Shown: positions 52,086 to 60,473 of the stretch, piece by piece
Position numbering within the stretch: the stretch's first letter is position 1
Layout: the number at the start of each line of letters is the position of its first letter
NCBI RefSeq assembly: GCF_002735925.1
Contig: NZ_PEDL01000018.1
Span: forward strand, 1 to 60,473
DNA from: Sporanaerobium hydrogeniformans
GTDB lineage: Bacteria > Bacillota > Clostridia > Lachnospirales > Cellulosilyticaceae
Reading direction: 5' to 3'
Length of the DNA stretch: 60,473 bases
Translations under genes and position numbers: made by a program
Notes under the pieces: model-generated
What the model was told of the DNA's origin: nothing
Seen by the model: the letters and a program-made list of their open reading frames with translations, nothing else
The model's database searches: none

Positions 52086-52550
52086 ATGAAAGATATATTT
52101 ACTAAAATTGGAGAGAGTATTACAAGTACAGTAAAAGAAATGGGAGAGCAGACACAAAAATCTTTTGATCAAACCGTTTATCGCACCGAGCTCCTTGGAC
52201 TAAAAAATGATTTGAAAAAACTTTATCAAAAATTAGGTGAAGAACAGTATACAGCTTATATACAGGGAGATGAATCAAAAGTTCAGACGGTACTTTATAA
52301 CCAAATTACCAATCTTATTCATGAGATTGAAAAAAGAGAAAAGATTATTAATGATATAGTAAGTAATCAAAAGGACAGTTTTGATAGCTATAAAAGAGAT
52401 GTAAAAACAACTTGGGATGAAAATATGGCAGCAGCTCAAAAACCAGAAAAAAATAAAGAAGGTTTTGAAGTCATGAAAATCTGTGAAAATTGTAATACGG
52501 GCAATCATGTGGATGCGACCTATTGTATTTACTGTGGGGAAAAATTCTAA
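52086..52550 (+). CDS. Coiled-coil protein with C-terminal zinc ribbon
   Basis: A 154-residue protein: an amphipathic start (IFTKIGESITSTVKEMGEQTQKSFDQ), a long helical middle (about 30-110) and a zinc ribbon CENC...CIYCGEKF at the end. It lies 29 bases before clpC, where many Firmicutes have mcsA, another zinc-ribbon gene, but there is no UVR motif, so it is not McsA. GGAGAG precedes the ATG. Function unknown. Confidence 0.75.
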   Translation: MKDIFTKIGESITSTVKEMGEQTQKSFDQTVYRTELLGLKNDLKKLYQKLGEEQYTAYIQGDESKVQTVLYNQITNLIHEIEKREKIINDIVSNQKDSFDSYKRDVKTTWDENMAAAQKPEKNKEGFEVMKICENCNTGNHVDATYCIYCGEKF

Positions 52551-52579
52551 TAGACGATGCAAAAGGAGATGGACAATAG

Positions 52580-55027
52580 ATGGAAATTAGATTTACAAAA
52601 CAAGCTCAAATAGCCATTGAATATGCAGAACAAGTGATGACACAGTTTGGTCATGGGTATTTAGGTACAGAACATTTATTAGTTGGTCTGATTCATGCCA
52701 ATGATTCAGTTGCCCAAAAAGCAATTGAGGATTATGGCTTAACAGAAGAGGATTTGTTAGAGCGTATACGTGACGTCATAGGAATAGGGAGTGTTACTTT
52801 AGTACATGGTAGAGACTTTACCCCTCGTGTTAAACGTATTTTTGAGACCAGTGCTCAATTGGCACGTCAATTGGGAACTGCAGCAATAGGAACAGAATAT
52901 CTTCTTGTTTCTATTCTAAAGGAGAAAACCTGTGTAGCTGTAAAACTACTAGAATCTTTAGGCGTCAATACAACAAAGCTTTCCAATAGTCTTATTGAGA
53001 TGCTGATGGGTAACAGTCAAAAACCAGAAGCAAGCTTTTCAAGTACAAAACAAACCAATCAAGTAGGGAAATCGACAACACCTACTTTGGATAAGTACAG
53101 TAGGGATTTGACACAACTAGCAAGAGAGGAAAGATTTGATCCTATTATTGGAAGAGAGATGGAGATTGAACGTGTTATTCAAATCCTATCTCGTCGTACC
53201 AAGAATAATCCTTGTTTAGTAGGAGAGCCAGGTGTAGGTAAGACTGCTGTAGTAGAAGGACTAGCTCAAAAAATTGTAGCAGGAACGATTCCAGAACTTC
53301 TTAAAGATAGACGAGTAGTGTCCTTAGACCTTTCTAGCATGATTTCAGGTACGAAATACCGTGGTGAGTTTGAAGAACGTATCAATAAGGTACTAGATGA
53401 GGTGCGTGCTGCAAAGGATATTATTCTTTTTATTGATGAGCTTCATACAATTATTGGAGCTGGAGCGGCAGAAGGAGCCATGGATGCCTCTAATATTCTA
53501 AAGCCTTCTTTAGCTAGAGGGGAAATTCAACTAGTAGGAGCAACTACTTTAGATGAATACAGGAAGCACATTGAAAAGGATGCTGCCCTTGAAAGACGTT
53601 TCCAGCCGGTACAGGTAGAAGAGCCTTCAGAGGATGAAACCTTAGCTATCCTAAAGGGGATTAAAGACAAATATGAAGTACATCACCAAGTACAAATTAC
53701 AGAAGATGCCCTTGAAGCAGCTGTTAAACTTTCAAGTCGTTATATAGCTGATCGTTATTTACCTGATAAAGCTATTGATCTTCTAGATGAAGCGGCCTCT
53801 AAGGTACGATTAAGAGCTTATACATCACCTACAAATGTAAAAGAATTAGAAGCTGAACTTTTAAAATTAAATAAAGATAAAGAAGAAGCTATTATTAATG
53901 AAGAGTATGAAAAAGCTGGCCAAATTAAGCAAAAAGAAAATTTAGTAAAAGAAAAAATAGCTAATGCTAAAATGGAATGGGAAACGAAGCATACAAAAAG
54001 TAGTCAGATTGTATCTGAAGAAGAGATTGCAGATGTAGTTAGCACATGGACTCATATCCCAGTTAAACGTTTAGCAGAAGAAGAGTATGAACGTCTTCAA
54101 AACCTTGAAAAAATTCTTCATGAGAGAGTAATTGGTCAAGACGAAGCCATTAAAGCCGTATCTAAGGCAGTAAGAAGAGGACGTGTAGGACTTAAAGACC
54201 CTAACCGTCCAATTGGTTCTTTCTTATTCTTAGGTCCTACAGGGGTAGGTAAAACAGAGTTAACCAAAACACTTGCTGAGGCTATGTTTGGTGATGAAAA
54301 TACGATGATTCGTATTGATATGTCAGAGTATATGGAAAAACACACAGTCTCAAAACTCATTGGTTCACCTCCTGGATATGTAGGTTATGAAGAAGGAGGC
54401 CAACTTACTGAGAAAGTAAGGAGAAAACCTTATTCCGTTGTGCTCTTTGATGAAATAGAAAAGGCGCATTCAGATGTTTTTAATATTTTATTGCAAATAT
54501 TAGATGATGGGCATATTACGGATTCAAGAGGGCGAAAGATTAACTTTAAAAATACTATTATTATTATGACATCTAATATTGGCGCACGTAATATTATTGA
54601 ACCTAAAAAGTTAGGTTTCATATCAAATGAAGATGCAGAAAAGTCTTATCAAGATATGAAAAAAGGTGTGATGGAAGAGGTAAAACGCCTCTTTAGACCA
54701 GAATTCTTAAATCGTATTGATGAGCTTTTAGTATTCCATCCACTTACAACGGAGAATATTCGAAGTATTGCTGATGTCATGATTAAAAATCTTTTAAAAC
54801 GCATTAGTAAAAATATAGGGATAGAGCTTGAACTTACAGAAGAAGCTTTAGAGTTTTTAGCTAAAAAGGGTTATGATAAAACCTATGGTGCAAGACCTCT
54901 TCGTCGTACCATTCAAACCTATATCGAAGATAAGCTTTCAGACGAAATACTTGAAGGCAAGGTAAAAGAAGGAGATACTCTAAAGGTTAGTTTAGAAGGA
55001 GAAAATTTCCTATTTACTAGACAATAA
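52580..55027 (+). CDS. clpC: ClpC AAA+ chaperone-protease ATPase
   Basis: An 815-residue Clp ATPase with N-domain repeats (1-145), Walker A GEPGVGKT (215-222), a middle domain with a UVR-like segment (about 420-470), Walker A GPTGVGKT (552-559), and the C-terminal D2 domain. It unfolds substrates for ClpP. It is not preceded by ctsR, mcsA or mcsB in the usual order. AAAGGAG precedes the ATG. radA follows one gene later, as in the classical clpC-radA neighbourhood. Confidence 0.96.
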   Translation: MEIRFTKQAQIAIEYAEQVMTQFGHGYLGTEHLLVGLIHANDSVAQKAIEDYGLTEEDLLERIRDVIGIGSVTLVHGRDFTPRVKRIFETSAQLARQLGTAAIGTEYLLVSILKEKTCVAVKLLESLGVNTTKLSNSLIEMLMGNSQKPEASFSSTKQTNQVGKSTTPTLDKYSRDLTQLAREERFDPIIGREMEIERVIQILSRRTKNNPCLVGEPGVGKTAVVEGLAQKIVAGTIPELLKDRRVVSLDLSSMISGTKYRGEFEERINKVLDEVRAAKDIILFIDELHTIIGAGAAEGAMDASNILKPSLARGEIQLVGATTLDEYRKHIEKDAALERRFQPVQVEEPSEDETLAILKGIKDKYEVHHQVQITEDALEAAVKLSSRYIADRYLPDKAIDLLDEAASKVRLRAYTSPTNVKELEAELLKLNKDKEEAIINEEYEKAGQIKQKENLVKEKIANAKMEWETKHTKSSQIVSEEEIADVVSTWTHIPVKRLAEEEYERLQNLEKILHERVIGQDEAIKAVSKAVRRGRVGLKDPNRPIGSFLFLGPTGVGKTELTKTLAEAMFGDENTMIRIDMSEYMEKHTVSKLIGSPPGYVGYEEGGQLTEKVRRKPYSVVLFDEIEKAHSDVFNILLQILDDGHITDSRGRKINFKNTIIIMTSNIGARNIIEPKKLGFISNEDAEKSYQDMKKGVMEEVKRLFRPEFLNRIDELLVFHPLTTENIRSIADVMIKNLLKRISKNIGIELELTEEALEFLAKKGYDKTYGARPLRRTIQTYIEDKLSDEILEGKVKEGDTLKVSLEGENFLFTRQ

Positions 55028-55175
55028 GAATGTAGGCTATAGATAATATCTACTACAAATTGGCAAATGAATTTATTAAAGAATAAGCATATACTTTTTA
55101 GGACACTTCATGTATAATTGTAAGTAGTTAGAGCTTAAAAAGTGATTAAAGAGATAAATATTGGAGGATTTAGCA

Positions 55176-55586
55176 ATGGCTGTTGTAAGTGAAATTATTC
55201 GCGTGGAGCAAGATGGCACACTTAGCTTTGGAAATTATGAGCTTCCAGAAAAAACAAAGGTATTAGATTTTGAAGTAGAAGGTAGACTTTATAAAGCTAA
55301 AACTTTTTATGAAGTAACAAAGCTTAAAAGGGATGGAGAACTTGTTTATGAGTCTATGCCTGGTACAGCTGTGCATAACCTAAAAATTACAGATAAAGAA
55401 ATAAGCTTTTGTGTAGAAGGTAATGGTAACTCACAAATTACATTAGAGTTAGATTCCAATACAGAATATAAATTAGTTATTAGTGATATAATAGTGGGGA
55501 ATGTGAAATCAAGTGTGGGAGGAAAAGTGATTTTCTCTGTAGATTGTACAAAAGAACCACAAAACGTAATACTTAAAAGATTATAG
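55176..55586 (+). CDS. Small protein of the family often labelled 'endosialidase' in Clostridia
   Basis: A 136-residue beta-rich protein: MAVVSEIIRVEQDGTLSFGNYELPEKTKVLDFEVEGRLYKAKTFYEVTKLKRDG... The same layout is common in Lachnospiraceae genomes, where it carries the label endosialidase without evidence of activity; no catalytic residues are visible. ATG 55176 has GGAGG 8 bases before it, so the longer frame from 55161 is not used. It sits between clpC and radA. I would treat it as unknown. Confidence 0.7.
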   Translation: MAVVSEIIRVEQDGTLSFGNYELPEKTKVLDFEVEGRLYKAKTFYEVTKLKRDGELVYESMPGTAVHNLKITDKEISFCVEGNGNSQITLELDSNTEYKLVISDIIVGNVKSSVGGKVIFSVDCTKEPQNVILKRL

Positions 55587-55590
55587 TAAA

Positions 55591-55636
55591 ATAAAGCTGG
55601 TTAGGGAACACAAAAGGTTTCTTAATCAGCTTTTTG
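55591..55636 (+). terminator. Possible terminator before radA
   Basis: AAAGCTG (55594-55600) pairs with CAGCTTT, with an inner imperfect stem; TTTTTG follows. The radA start is about 16 bases further, so it may instead be a leader hairpin. Confidence 0.5.
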
Positions 55637-55651
55637 TTAAGGATGAGAAAA

Positions 55652-57049
55652 ATGAAGTTGAAAACAAACTATGTATGTAAAGAATGTGGACAAGTTTATT
55701 CGAAATGGCAAGGCAGGTGTGATGCATGCAAAGAGTGGAATACCATTATAGAACAAGAAACACCCTCTATTAAAAAAGCAGGAATAGTGAGTAAGATGAA
55801 GGGGACTAGCTTATCTAAAAGACTCATTGATGTAACAGGCAGCAGTTCAGAACGTATTATAACAGGTATAAGTGAGTTTAATCGTGTAATGGGAGGAGGT
55901 ATTGTAAAGGACTCTTTAACAATTATTACAGCAAGACCAGGAGCAGGCAAATCAACGCTTCTTTTACAGGTAGCACAAGATATAGCGGAAAAAGGAATGA
56001 ATGTGCTTTATGCATCAGGAGAAGAAAGTGAAAGTCAGATTAAAAATCGAGCAGAACGTATTTTTCAATCCATTAGCCCTAATATTTGGATTCATTCAGA
56101 TGTAAGTATGAATAATGTCTTAGCAACTATTCAGCAAGTTGAAGCGGACCTTATTATTATTGATAGTATACAAACATTTATTATGGAGGAATATCCTTCA
56201 CGTCCAGGAAGTCCTGTACAAACGATGGAGTGTGCAAATGCCCTCTTGCAGGTGGCTAAAAATGGGACTAGACCACGGGCAGTTATTATTGTAGGGCAGA
56301 TGACAAAGGATGACGAAATTGCTGGAGTAAGAGCTTTGGAGCATCTGGTGGACACCGTTCTTATTATAGAAGGTGAAAGTGGTGAAGAGTTAAGGGGAGT
56401 AATTGCCTCGAAAAATCGTTTTGGTTCAACAGGAGAAGCAGCATTTTTTGCTATGACAGAAGGCGGAATGAATCCTATCGAGAATCCTTCTGAATATTTT
56501 ATGACTCAAAGAGAAGCAAATGAGCAAATTTCTGGATGTGCGCTAACCGTAGTTAAAGAAGGAACAAGACCGATTATTGTAGAGATTGAGAGCTTAGTAA
56601 GCACTTCCTTTACTCCTTATCCTGCTCGGATCAGTGAGAATGTCAAAAGAGAGCAGCTTAACACACTTATTTCTATATTAGAACAACGTGGAAAAATACA
56701 GCTTTATGATAAAAATGTAGTGGTAAAAACAACGGGTGGCTTAAAGCTTAAAGAGCAGGCAGTTAATTTAGCAGTGGCTATGAGTATTGTTTCTTCTGAA
56801 AAAGGCAAGGCTATTCCAAGTCATACTTTATTTATAGCAGATGTTGGCCTAACTGGTGAGTTAAAAAGAGTTCCTACACTAGAAGCCCGATTAAAAGAAG
56901 CTGATCGAATGGGCTATAAAAGAGTTTATGTGGCACGAAGAGCAATGCAACGTGCTGTAAGTTTTGAGAATTTACAAGTCATTGAAAAAAATACATTAAG
57001 TGAAGTGATTTGGAGTGTTTTTGAAGAACGTTCAGATTTACCTTTTTGA
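55652..57049 (+). CDS. radA: DNA repair protein RadA (Sms)
   Basis: A 465-residue RadA: zinc finger C9-x2-C12...C23-x2-C26, RecA-like ATPase with Walker A ARPGAGKST (94-102), the KNRFG motif (SKNRFGSTGEAAFF) and a C-terminal Lon-like domain (HTLFIADVGLTGELKRVP). It drives branch migration in recombination repair. Relatives usually have G-D/E-P-G at the Walker A start; the ARPG variant here is unusual. ATG 55652 matches the length of relatives; AAGGATGAG lies before it. Terminator follows. Confidence 0.95.
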   Translation: MKLKTNYVCKECGQVYSKWQGRCDACKEWNTIIEQETPSIKKAGIVSKMKGTSLSKRLIDVTGSSSERIITGISEFNRVMGGGIVKDSLTIITARPGAGKSTLLLQVAQDIAEKGMNVLYASGEESESQIKNRAERIFQSISPNIWIHSDVSMNNVLATIQQVEADLIIIDSIQTFIMEEYPSRPGSPVQTMECANALLQVAKNGTRPRAVIIVGQMTKDDEIAGVRALEHLVDTVLIIEGESGEELRGVIASKNRFGSTGEAAFFAMTEGGMNPIENPSEYFMTQREANEQISGCALTVVKEGTRPIIVEIESLVSTSFTPYPARISENVKREQLNTLISILEQRGKIQLYDKNVVVKTTGGLKLKEQAVNLAVAMSIVSSEKGKAIPSHTLFIADVGLTGELKRVPTLEARLKEADRMGYKRVYVARRAMQRAVSFENLQVIEKNTLSEVIWSVFEERSDLPF

Positions 57050-57097
57050 ATTGTATAGATTAATTTAATAAATGAAAGAAAAATAGAGAACAAATGT

Positions 57098-57137
57098 AGT
57101 GACCTTTTACTTGTAATAAGTAAAAGGTCACTTTTTA
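57098..57137 (+). terminator. Terminator of radA
   Basis: AGTGACCTTTTACTT (57098-57112) pairs perfectly with AAGTAAAAGGTCACT (57118-57132); loop of five, then TTTT. Confidence 0.92.
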
Positions 57138-57188
57138 AGGTTAAAAGAGTAAAATAAAATGTTTACATAAATTTCTTGCAAGAGAATG

Positions 57189-57217
57189 TTGTATTAGCAT
57201 CAAAAACTTGATATACT
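57189..57217 (+). promoter_or_regulatory. Promoter of the AbgT-family gene
   Basis: TTGTAT (57189-57194), a 17-base spacer and TATACT (57212-57217); GTG start 52 bases downstream. Confidence 0.65.
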
Positions 57218-57269
57218 GTAGAAAAAACAAGTTAACATAATTTTAAAACGAGATAGATAGGAGGATAAT

Positions 57270-58817
57270 GTGAGAGAGAAAAATATGAAAAAACCATCTA
57301 TTATTGAGAAAATTGGAAAAAAAATACCTGATCCAGTTATCATATTTATGATTTTATATGCAGTAACGTTAATAATTACACTTTTCCTTGGAGAAATGAC
57401 TTTTAGTATGGTCGCAAAGGATGGTAGCATGATTACTTATGAAATTAAGAACATGTTTACCGCTGAAAATATCAGATGGATATTTGACAACGCACTTCTT
57501 AAAAATTGGTTATCTTATGGTGGAGGAGTATTAGGAACCATTTTAGTTGTTATGCTAGGTGTTGGACTTGCAGAGCAATCTGGACTTCTTTCTACATTAA
57601 TTAAAAAAGTAGGTATAAAAGTATCTGATCGTTTCCTACCATTTGTATTGGTATTTTTAGGGATTATGAGTAGTGTGGCAACAGATGCAGGTTATGTAAT
57701 TCTTATTCCACTTGCAGGTATTTTATATGCAGGACTTAAAAAGAACCCACTTATTGGTATGGCAGCAGCTTTTGCTGGTGTATCAGCAGGATTTAGTGCC
57801 AATCTCCTTCCTGCCACACCCAGTGATATTATTATTGGTTCAAATGCAAAGATTTTTGCCGAAGCACAGGGAATTCCCTTTTTAAATGCAGCAGGTAATC
57901 CACTTACACCTGCTACAATGCATTATTATTTTATTGCAGTATCTACAATTATTCTAACTTTTGTAGGTGGAGTTATTACTATTAAGTTTGTTAAACCAAG
58001 GCTTGAAAAACAGGAATATTGCATTCCTGAGGACATGCATTTAGATGACTTTACAGTAAAACCGGAAGAGAATAAAGCACTTAAATGGGCTGGACTTGGG
58101 CTGATTATAGGACTTATTATTGTAGCAATTCTCGGTTTTGGACCTTTAGCATCCTATACAATAGAGACAGAGGGGGTTGTTAAGGAGATAACACCCTTTA
58201 TAGATAATATTATTCTTATGATTACTTTTCTTTTCTTTATGCCAGGTTTATTTTATGGTATAAAAGTAGGGGCATTTAAAAAATCTATGGACGTTGTAAA
58301 AGCAATGTCAACTTCAATGAGTTCAATGGGTTATGTGATTGTATTAACCTTTTTTTCTTACAACTTTCTAGCACTTCTTAGTGAATCACAACTTGGTACC
58401 TATATCACTTATTTAGGTGCTACAGCACTTGAAAAAATGGGGCTTGCACAGTATCCTATTTTATTAATCATTGGATTTATCATTACAACAGCAATTATTA
58501 ATCTATTTGTAGGAGGACTAACCTCTAAATGGATGCTACTTGGACCTATCTTTATTCCTATGCTTTATCAGGTAAATAGTGCGATGACACCAGATATAGT
58601 AGCAGCAGCTTATCGTGTAGCAGATTCATCAACAAATATCATTACACCACTTATGTCTTATGCAGGACTTATTCTTGTGTTTATGAGAAAATATAAACCA
58701 GAGTATTCAGTTGGAGATTTAATTGGTTTAATGTTTCCTTATTCACTCGGATTTTTAGCAATTTGGTCAACTGTACTTATTGGTTTCTTTGCTTTGGGTA
58801 TACCATTAGGTTTTTAA
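57270..58817 (+). CDS. AbgT-family transporter
   Basis: A 515-residue membrane protein with about 11-13 helices. Family patterns: KIPDPVIIFMILYAVTL, GVGLAEQSGLLSTLIKKV, GIMSSVATDAGYVILIPLAGILY, SAGFSANLLPATPSDIIIG and ADSSTNIITPLMSYAGLILVFM. The family covers p-aminobenzoyl-glutamate uptake and export of sulfonamides; which one applies is not clear. No abgA/abgB peptidase genes are adjacent. GAGGAGG-type site (AGGAGG) lies before GTG 57270. Its terminator also serves the leftward NUDIX gene. Confidence 0.92.
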   Translation: MREKNMKKPSIIEKIGKKIPDPVIIFMILYAVTLIITLFLGEMTFSMVAKDGSMITYEIKNMFTAENIRWIFDNALLKNWLSYGGGVLGTILVVMLGVGLAEQSGLLSTLIKKVGIKVSDRFLPFVLVFLGIMSSVATDAGYVILIPLAGILYAGLKKNPLIGMAAAFAGVSAGFSANLLPATPSDIIIGSNAKIFAEAQGIPFLNAAGNPLTPATMHYYFIAVSTIILTFVGGVITIKFVKPRLEKQEYCIPEDMHLDDFTVKPEENKALKWAGLGLIIGLIIVAILGFGPLASYTIETEGVVKEITPFIDNIILMITFLFFMPGLFYGIKVGAFKKSMDVVKAMSTSMSSMGYVIVLTFFSYNFLALLSESQLGTYITYLGATALEKMGLAQYPILLIIGFIITTAIINLFVGGLTSKWMLLGPIFIPMLYQVNSAMTPDIVAAAYRVADSSTNIITPLMSYAGLILVFMRKYKPEYSVGDLIGLMFPYSLGFLAIWSTVLIGFFALGIPLGF

Positions 58818-58834
58818 AAGTAAATAATTGAAAT

Positions 58835-58884
58835 AAAAAGGTAGCACAGCCTACTCATAAAAAGAGTGGGTGTACTACCTTTTT
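58835..58884. terminator. Bidirectional terminator between abgT-like and NUDIX genes
   Basis: AAAAAGGTAG (58835-58844) pairs with CTACCTTTTT (58875-58884); inner CCTACTC / GAGTGGG pairs are also possible. Confidence 0.88.
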
Positions 58885-59368
58885 ATTCATTTTGATGGGA
58901 AACTTGTCCACGTTGGTAAACTTCATGATTACAAAAATTGTTTTCTAAATCTCTCCAGAATTGATCTTTAAAGACAGGTGGGAATATAGGGATTCCAGAA
59001 GCTTTGAGTTCTTTCTCGGAGATATAACGACATTCCTGAATATATTGTTCATCAACCTCAGGGTCAAAGCCTGGTTTTAACTCTTCAGGATTATCAATAG
59101 AAGTGAGAAAAAACATGCCTAAATGATGAGTATTAATGGAGTAGTCCACATATTCACTAAGATAAAGAAGCCTAAGAGGACGACAACGCACACTACATTC
59201 TTCTTCTACTTCACGAACAATGGTGTCAATGACACTTTCTTCTGGCTCCATGCCTCCTCCAGGTAATGTCCACCATTCAAAGCCTGTTTTAGGATGCTTT
59301 TGTTTAAGAACCAATAGTTCTTTTTTGTCATTTATAATAATAGCAGCTGCTCTGGGTCTTAAGTTCAT
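58883..59368 (-). CDS. NUDIX hydrolase
   Basis: A 161-residue enzyme. The Nudix box is PGGGMEPEESVIDTIVREVEEECSV; Ser replaces the usual Gly of the EExGU end, the rest is intact. NUDIX enzymes hydrolyse nucleoside diphosphates linked to another group; the substrate is unknown. The ATG at 59368 has AAGGAGG 6 bases upstream on this strand, so I do not use the longer frame from 59413. Confidence 0.88.
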   Translation of the reverse strand: MNLRPRAAAIIINDKKELLVLKQKHPKTGFEWWTLPGGGMEPEESVIDTIVREVEEECSVRCRPLRLLYLSEYVDYSINTHHLGMFFLTSIDNPEELKPGFDPEVDEQYIQECRYISEKELKASGIPIFPPVFKDQFWRDLENNFCNHEVYQRGQVSHQNE

Positions 59369-59505
59369 AGAATCCTCCTTAGTTTCATAAAAAAAATAAA
59401 ATAAAGTAAACAAATATTTTTTATTTTATGTTAGTATAACATATTTAATTAAAAATAGACCTCTTCTTATTTAAGAGATGAGAAGAGGCCTAAGAAAAAC
59501 CGATA

Positions 59506-59913
59506 TTATTTTAATGAATACTTACCTAACATTTCAGTACGGTATTTTTCTTTAGTTATAGCATCTGCTAAAGATATGTCAAAGGTATTAGCTATAGCAC
59601 CCAAATAAAAAAGAAGGCGGCCACATTCTTTTTCTAATAATTCCTGACATTCTTCACAAAGCTTACCGTTAACATGGGTACTCATTTGTTTTTTTAAAAT
59701 ATCGAGGGAGATATCTTCTGAGAGATTATAAGGCTGTTTATGGGCATCAATAGTAATACAACCACATGTTGTAGCAGATTTTGAAATGGTTCGACATAAG
59801 TGAGTACATGCATCTTGCAATTTAGTTGTTTGATCAAGGATACTTTTGTTTCGGATAAGAATAGCATCTATAAAATTTTGAAACTCTTGTAATTGAATAG
59901 GATCGTTAGGCAT
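59506..59913 (-). CDS. MazG-like helical protein, possibly inactive
   Basis: A 135-residue, all-helical protein. LCEECQELLEKECGRLLFYLGAIANTFDISLADAITKE follows the MazG layout EExxE...ExxD...LFYL...IDLEDA, but the ExxD acid is replaced by Arg (ECGR), so metal binding is doubtful. Several Cys residues (C36, C40, C50, C52, C86, C89) suggest a zinc site. AAAGGAG precedes the ATG on this strand. Function is unknown. Confidence 0.7.
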   Translation of the reverse strand: MPNDPIQLQEFQNFIDAILIRNKSILDQTTKLQDACTHLCRTISKSATTCGCITIDAHKQPYNLSEDISLDILKKQMSTHVNGKLCEECQELLEKECGRLLFYLGAIANTFDISLADAITKEKYRTEMLGKYSLK

Positions 59914-60068
59914 AAAGAACTCCTTTCTCTAACTTTTGAGAATATTATATCATATATAGGTGATAACATAAATGATAAAAAGTAATATTAAGAAATTTAT
60001 AAAATACTAACAATTAGGACTAGAAATAAAGGATGAAGTAAAATAATCATAAAAAGTTAAAAAAGTTG

Positions 60069-60097
60069 TTGACGTATGTAGGATTATACTGTAATAT
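60069..60097 (+). promoter_or_regulatory. Probable promoter of the 23S rRNA unit
   Basis: TTGACG (60069-60074), a 17-base spacer and TAATAT (60092-60097). The -35 box and spacing equal those of the tRNA promoter at 37745. A better-looking TATACT (60085-60090) has no matching -35. The leader to the 23S start is about 300 bases. Confidence 0.6.
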
Positions 60098-60139
60098 AAA
60101 TGAAGTCGGCGGTAATCAGTGATGATTAGGACGACAACT

Positions 60140-60154
60140 TGTACTTTGAAAACT
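60140..60154 (+). promoter_or_regulatory. boxA-like antitermination element
   Basis: TGTACTTTGAAAACT closely resembles the boxA of Firmicute rRNA leaders and spacers (TGTTCTTTGAAAACT in B. subtilis). It lies 43 bases after the -10 box, as expected for an rRNA transcript read by the NusB/NusE complex. Confidence 0.75.
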
Positions 60155-60407
60155 AAACACAATCAAATGATAGATTTAAACTTCAAATGCTCATTAAGTG
60201 AGCAAGCTAAAATTTATTTTAGCGCCTAATGATAACGCAAGTTGTCAGGGTAACAAACAGGTAATCTGTTGGTTTATATCTACAATTTAACCGATAAACA
60301 ATTGCATTAACACTTAACCGTGTTAAGCAAACATTCTTTGTATTCATCATTTATGATGATTAACAAGGCACAAAATGACAAACCGTCAACGTAAGTTGAA
60401 CGGATTA
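60155..60407 (+). other. Leader of the 23S rRNA unit
   Basis: This stretch holds no gene. It contains a GCTAAAATTTATTTTAGC hairpin (60208-60225), GTTGTCAGGG...and a CCGTCAAC-GTAA-GTTGAACGG hairpin (60383-60403) just before the mature 23S end, likely part of the processing stalk. No 16S rRNA or tRNA sequence occurs here. Confidence 0.6.
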
Positions 60408-60473
60408 GGTCAAGCTACTAAGAGCGTAGAGTGGATGCCTTGGCACCGAGAGCCGATGAAGGACGTGATAAGC
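60408..60473 (+). rRNA. 23S ribosomal RNA, 5' end (continues beyond the window)
   Basis: GGTCAAGCTACTAAGAGCGT, then GTGGATGCCTTGGCAC and GCCGATGAAGGACGTGATAAGC, match the first 65 bases of bacterial 23S rRNA, helices 1-5. The exact 5' end is placed by comparison with the known start GGTTAAG. The rest lies outside. Confidence 0.96.

Noticed and set aside
52086-52550. Calling the zinc-ribbon gene before clpC mcsA
   Set aside because: It has only one C-terminal zinc ribbon and no UVR motif, and there is no mcsB or ctsR beside it.
60085-60090. TATACT as the -10 box of the 23S unit
   Set aside because: The only good -35 box (60069-60074) is just 10 bases away; TAATAT at 60092 has the right 17-base spacing.
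1-60473. CRISPR arrays and insertion sequences
   Set aside because: I saw no regularly spaced repeat series and no transposase with inverted ends; the only mobile element is the prophage.

Overview
The window is AT-rich DNA from a low-GC Firmicute. I read it as an anaerobic, probably spore-forming member of the Clostridia, perhaps Lachnospirales/Cellulosilyticum-like. The support is Firmicute-type promoters and AGGAGG ribosome sites, frequent TTG/GTG starts, Rex, RadA, ClpC and MazF, a GerS/LolA-like lipoprotein beside alanine racemase, and a DUF1540 protein. The genus is inference.

Bases 1 to about 20,690 are the late half of an integrated HK97-type, long-tailed (siphovirus) prophage, entered from its left side. 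In order it carries an AntA-type antirepressor, a truncated tyrosine-recombinase-like gene, a sigma-like late regulator, HNH endonuclease, small and large terminase, portal, ClpP-like head protease, major capsid, connector and head-completion genes, phi13-type major tail protein, and a tail-chaperone pair with a textbook -1 frameshift signal. Next come the tape measure, baseplate/tail-tip genes including a complete SGNH/GDSL hydrolase, holin and amidase. Two independently promoted cargo genes of unknown function follow; one has an RNxxxH motif of HEPN type. The prophage ends in the 3' half of a tRNA-Thr(CGT) gene (20641-20687), which marks the attachment site; the other end and the integrase lie outside the window.

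The chromosome resumes at about 20,700. A chemoreceptor is followed by a TRAP transporter operon (dctP-dctQ-dctM plus a YcxB-like gene), a YesM/YesN-type two-component system and a second, orphan DctP-like lipoprotein that may feed the sensor. Next are a very long class B penicillin-binding protein, a cell-wall amidase-like protein, DeoD, an AEC carrier, a PHP histidinol-phosphatase-like gene, tRNA-Gly and tRNA-Tyr, a TPR protein, a PAP2 phosphatase, a TcaA-like membrane protein, a GntR/FCD regulator with its own operator, and an ABC-F protein.

From 44.6 to 58.8 kb lies a housekeeping run: rex, a coiled-coil protein, acpS, nnr, a CBS protein, the GerS-like lipoprotein, alr, a MazE-like antitoxin that lacks its DNA-binding half, mazF, a second AEC carrier, a zinc-ribbon protein, clpC, radA and an AbgT-family transporter. 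A NUDIX gene and a MazG-like gene point left. The window ends in the 5' end of a 23S rRNA gene that has its own promoter and boxA and no 16S gene upstream, which implies an unlinked rRNA unit.
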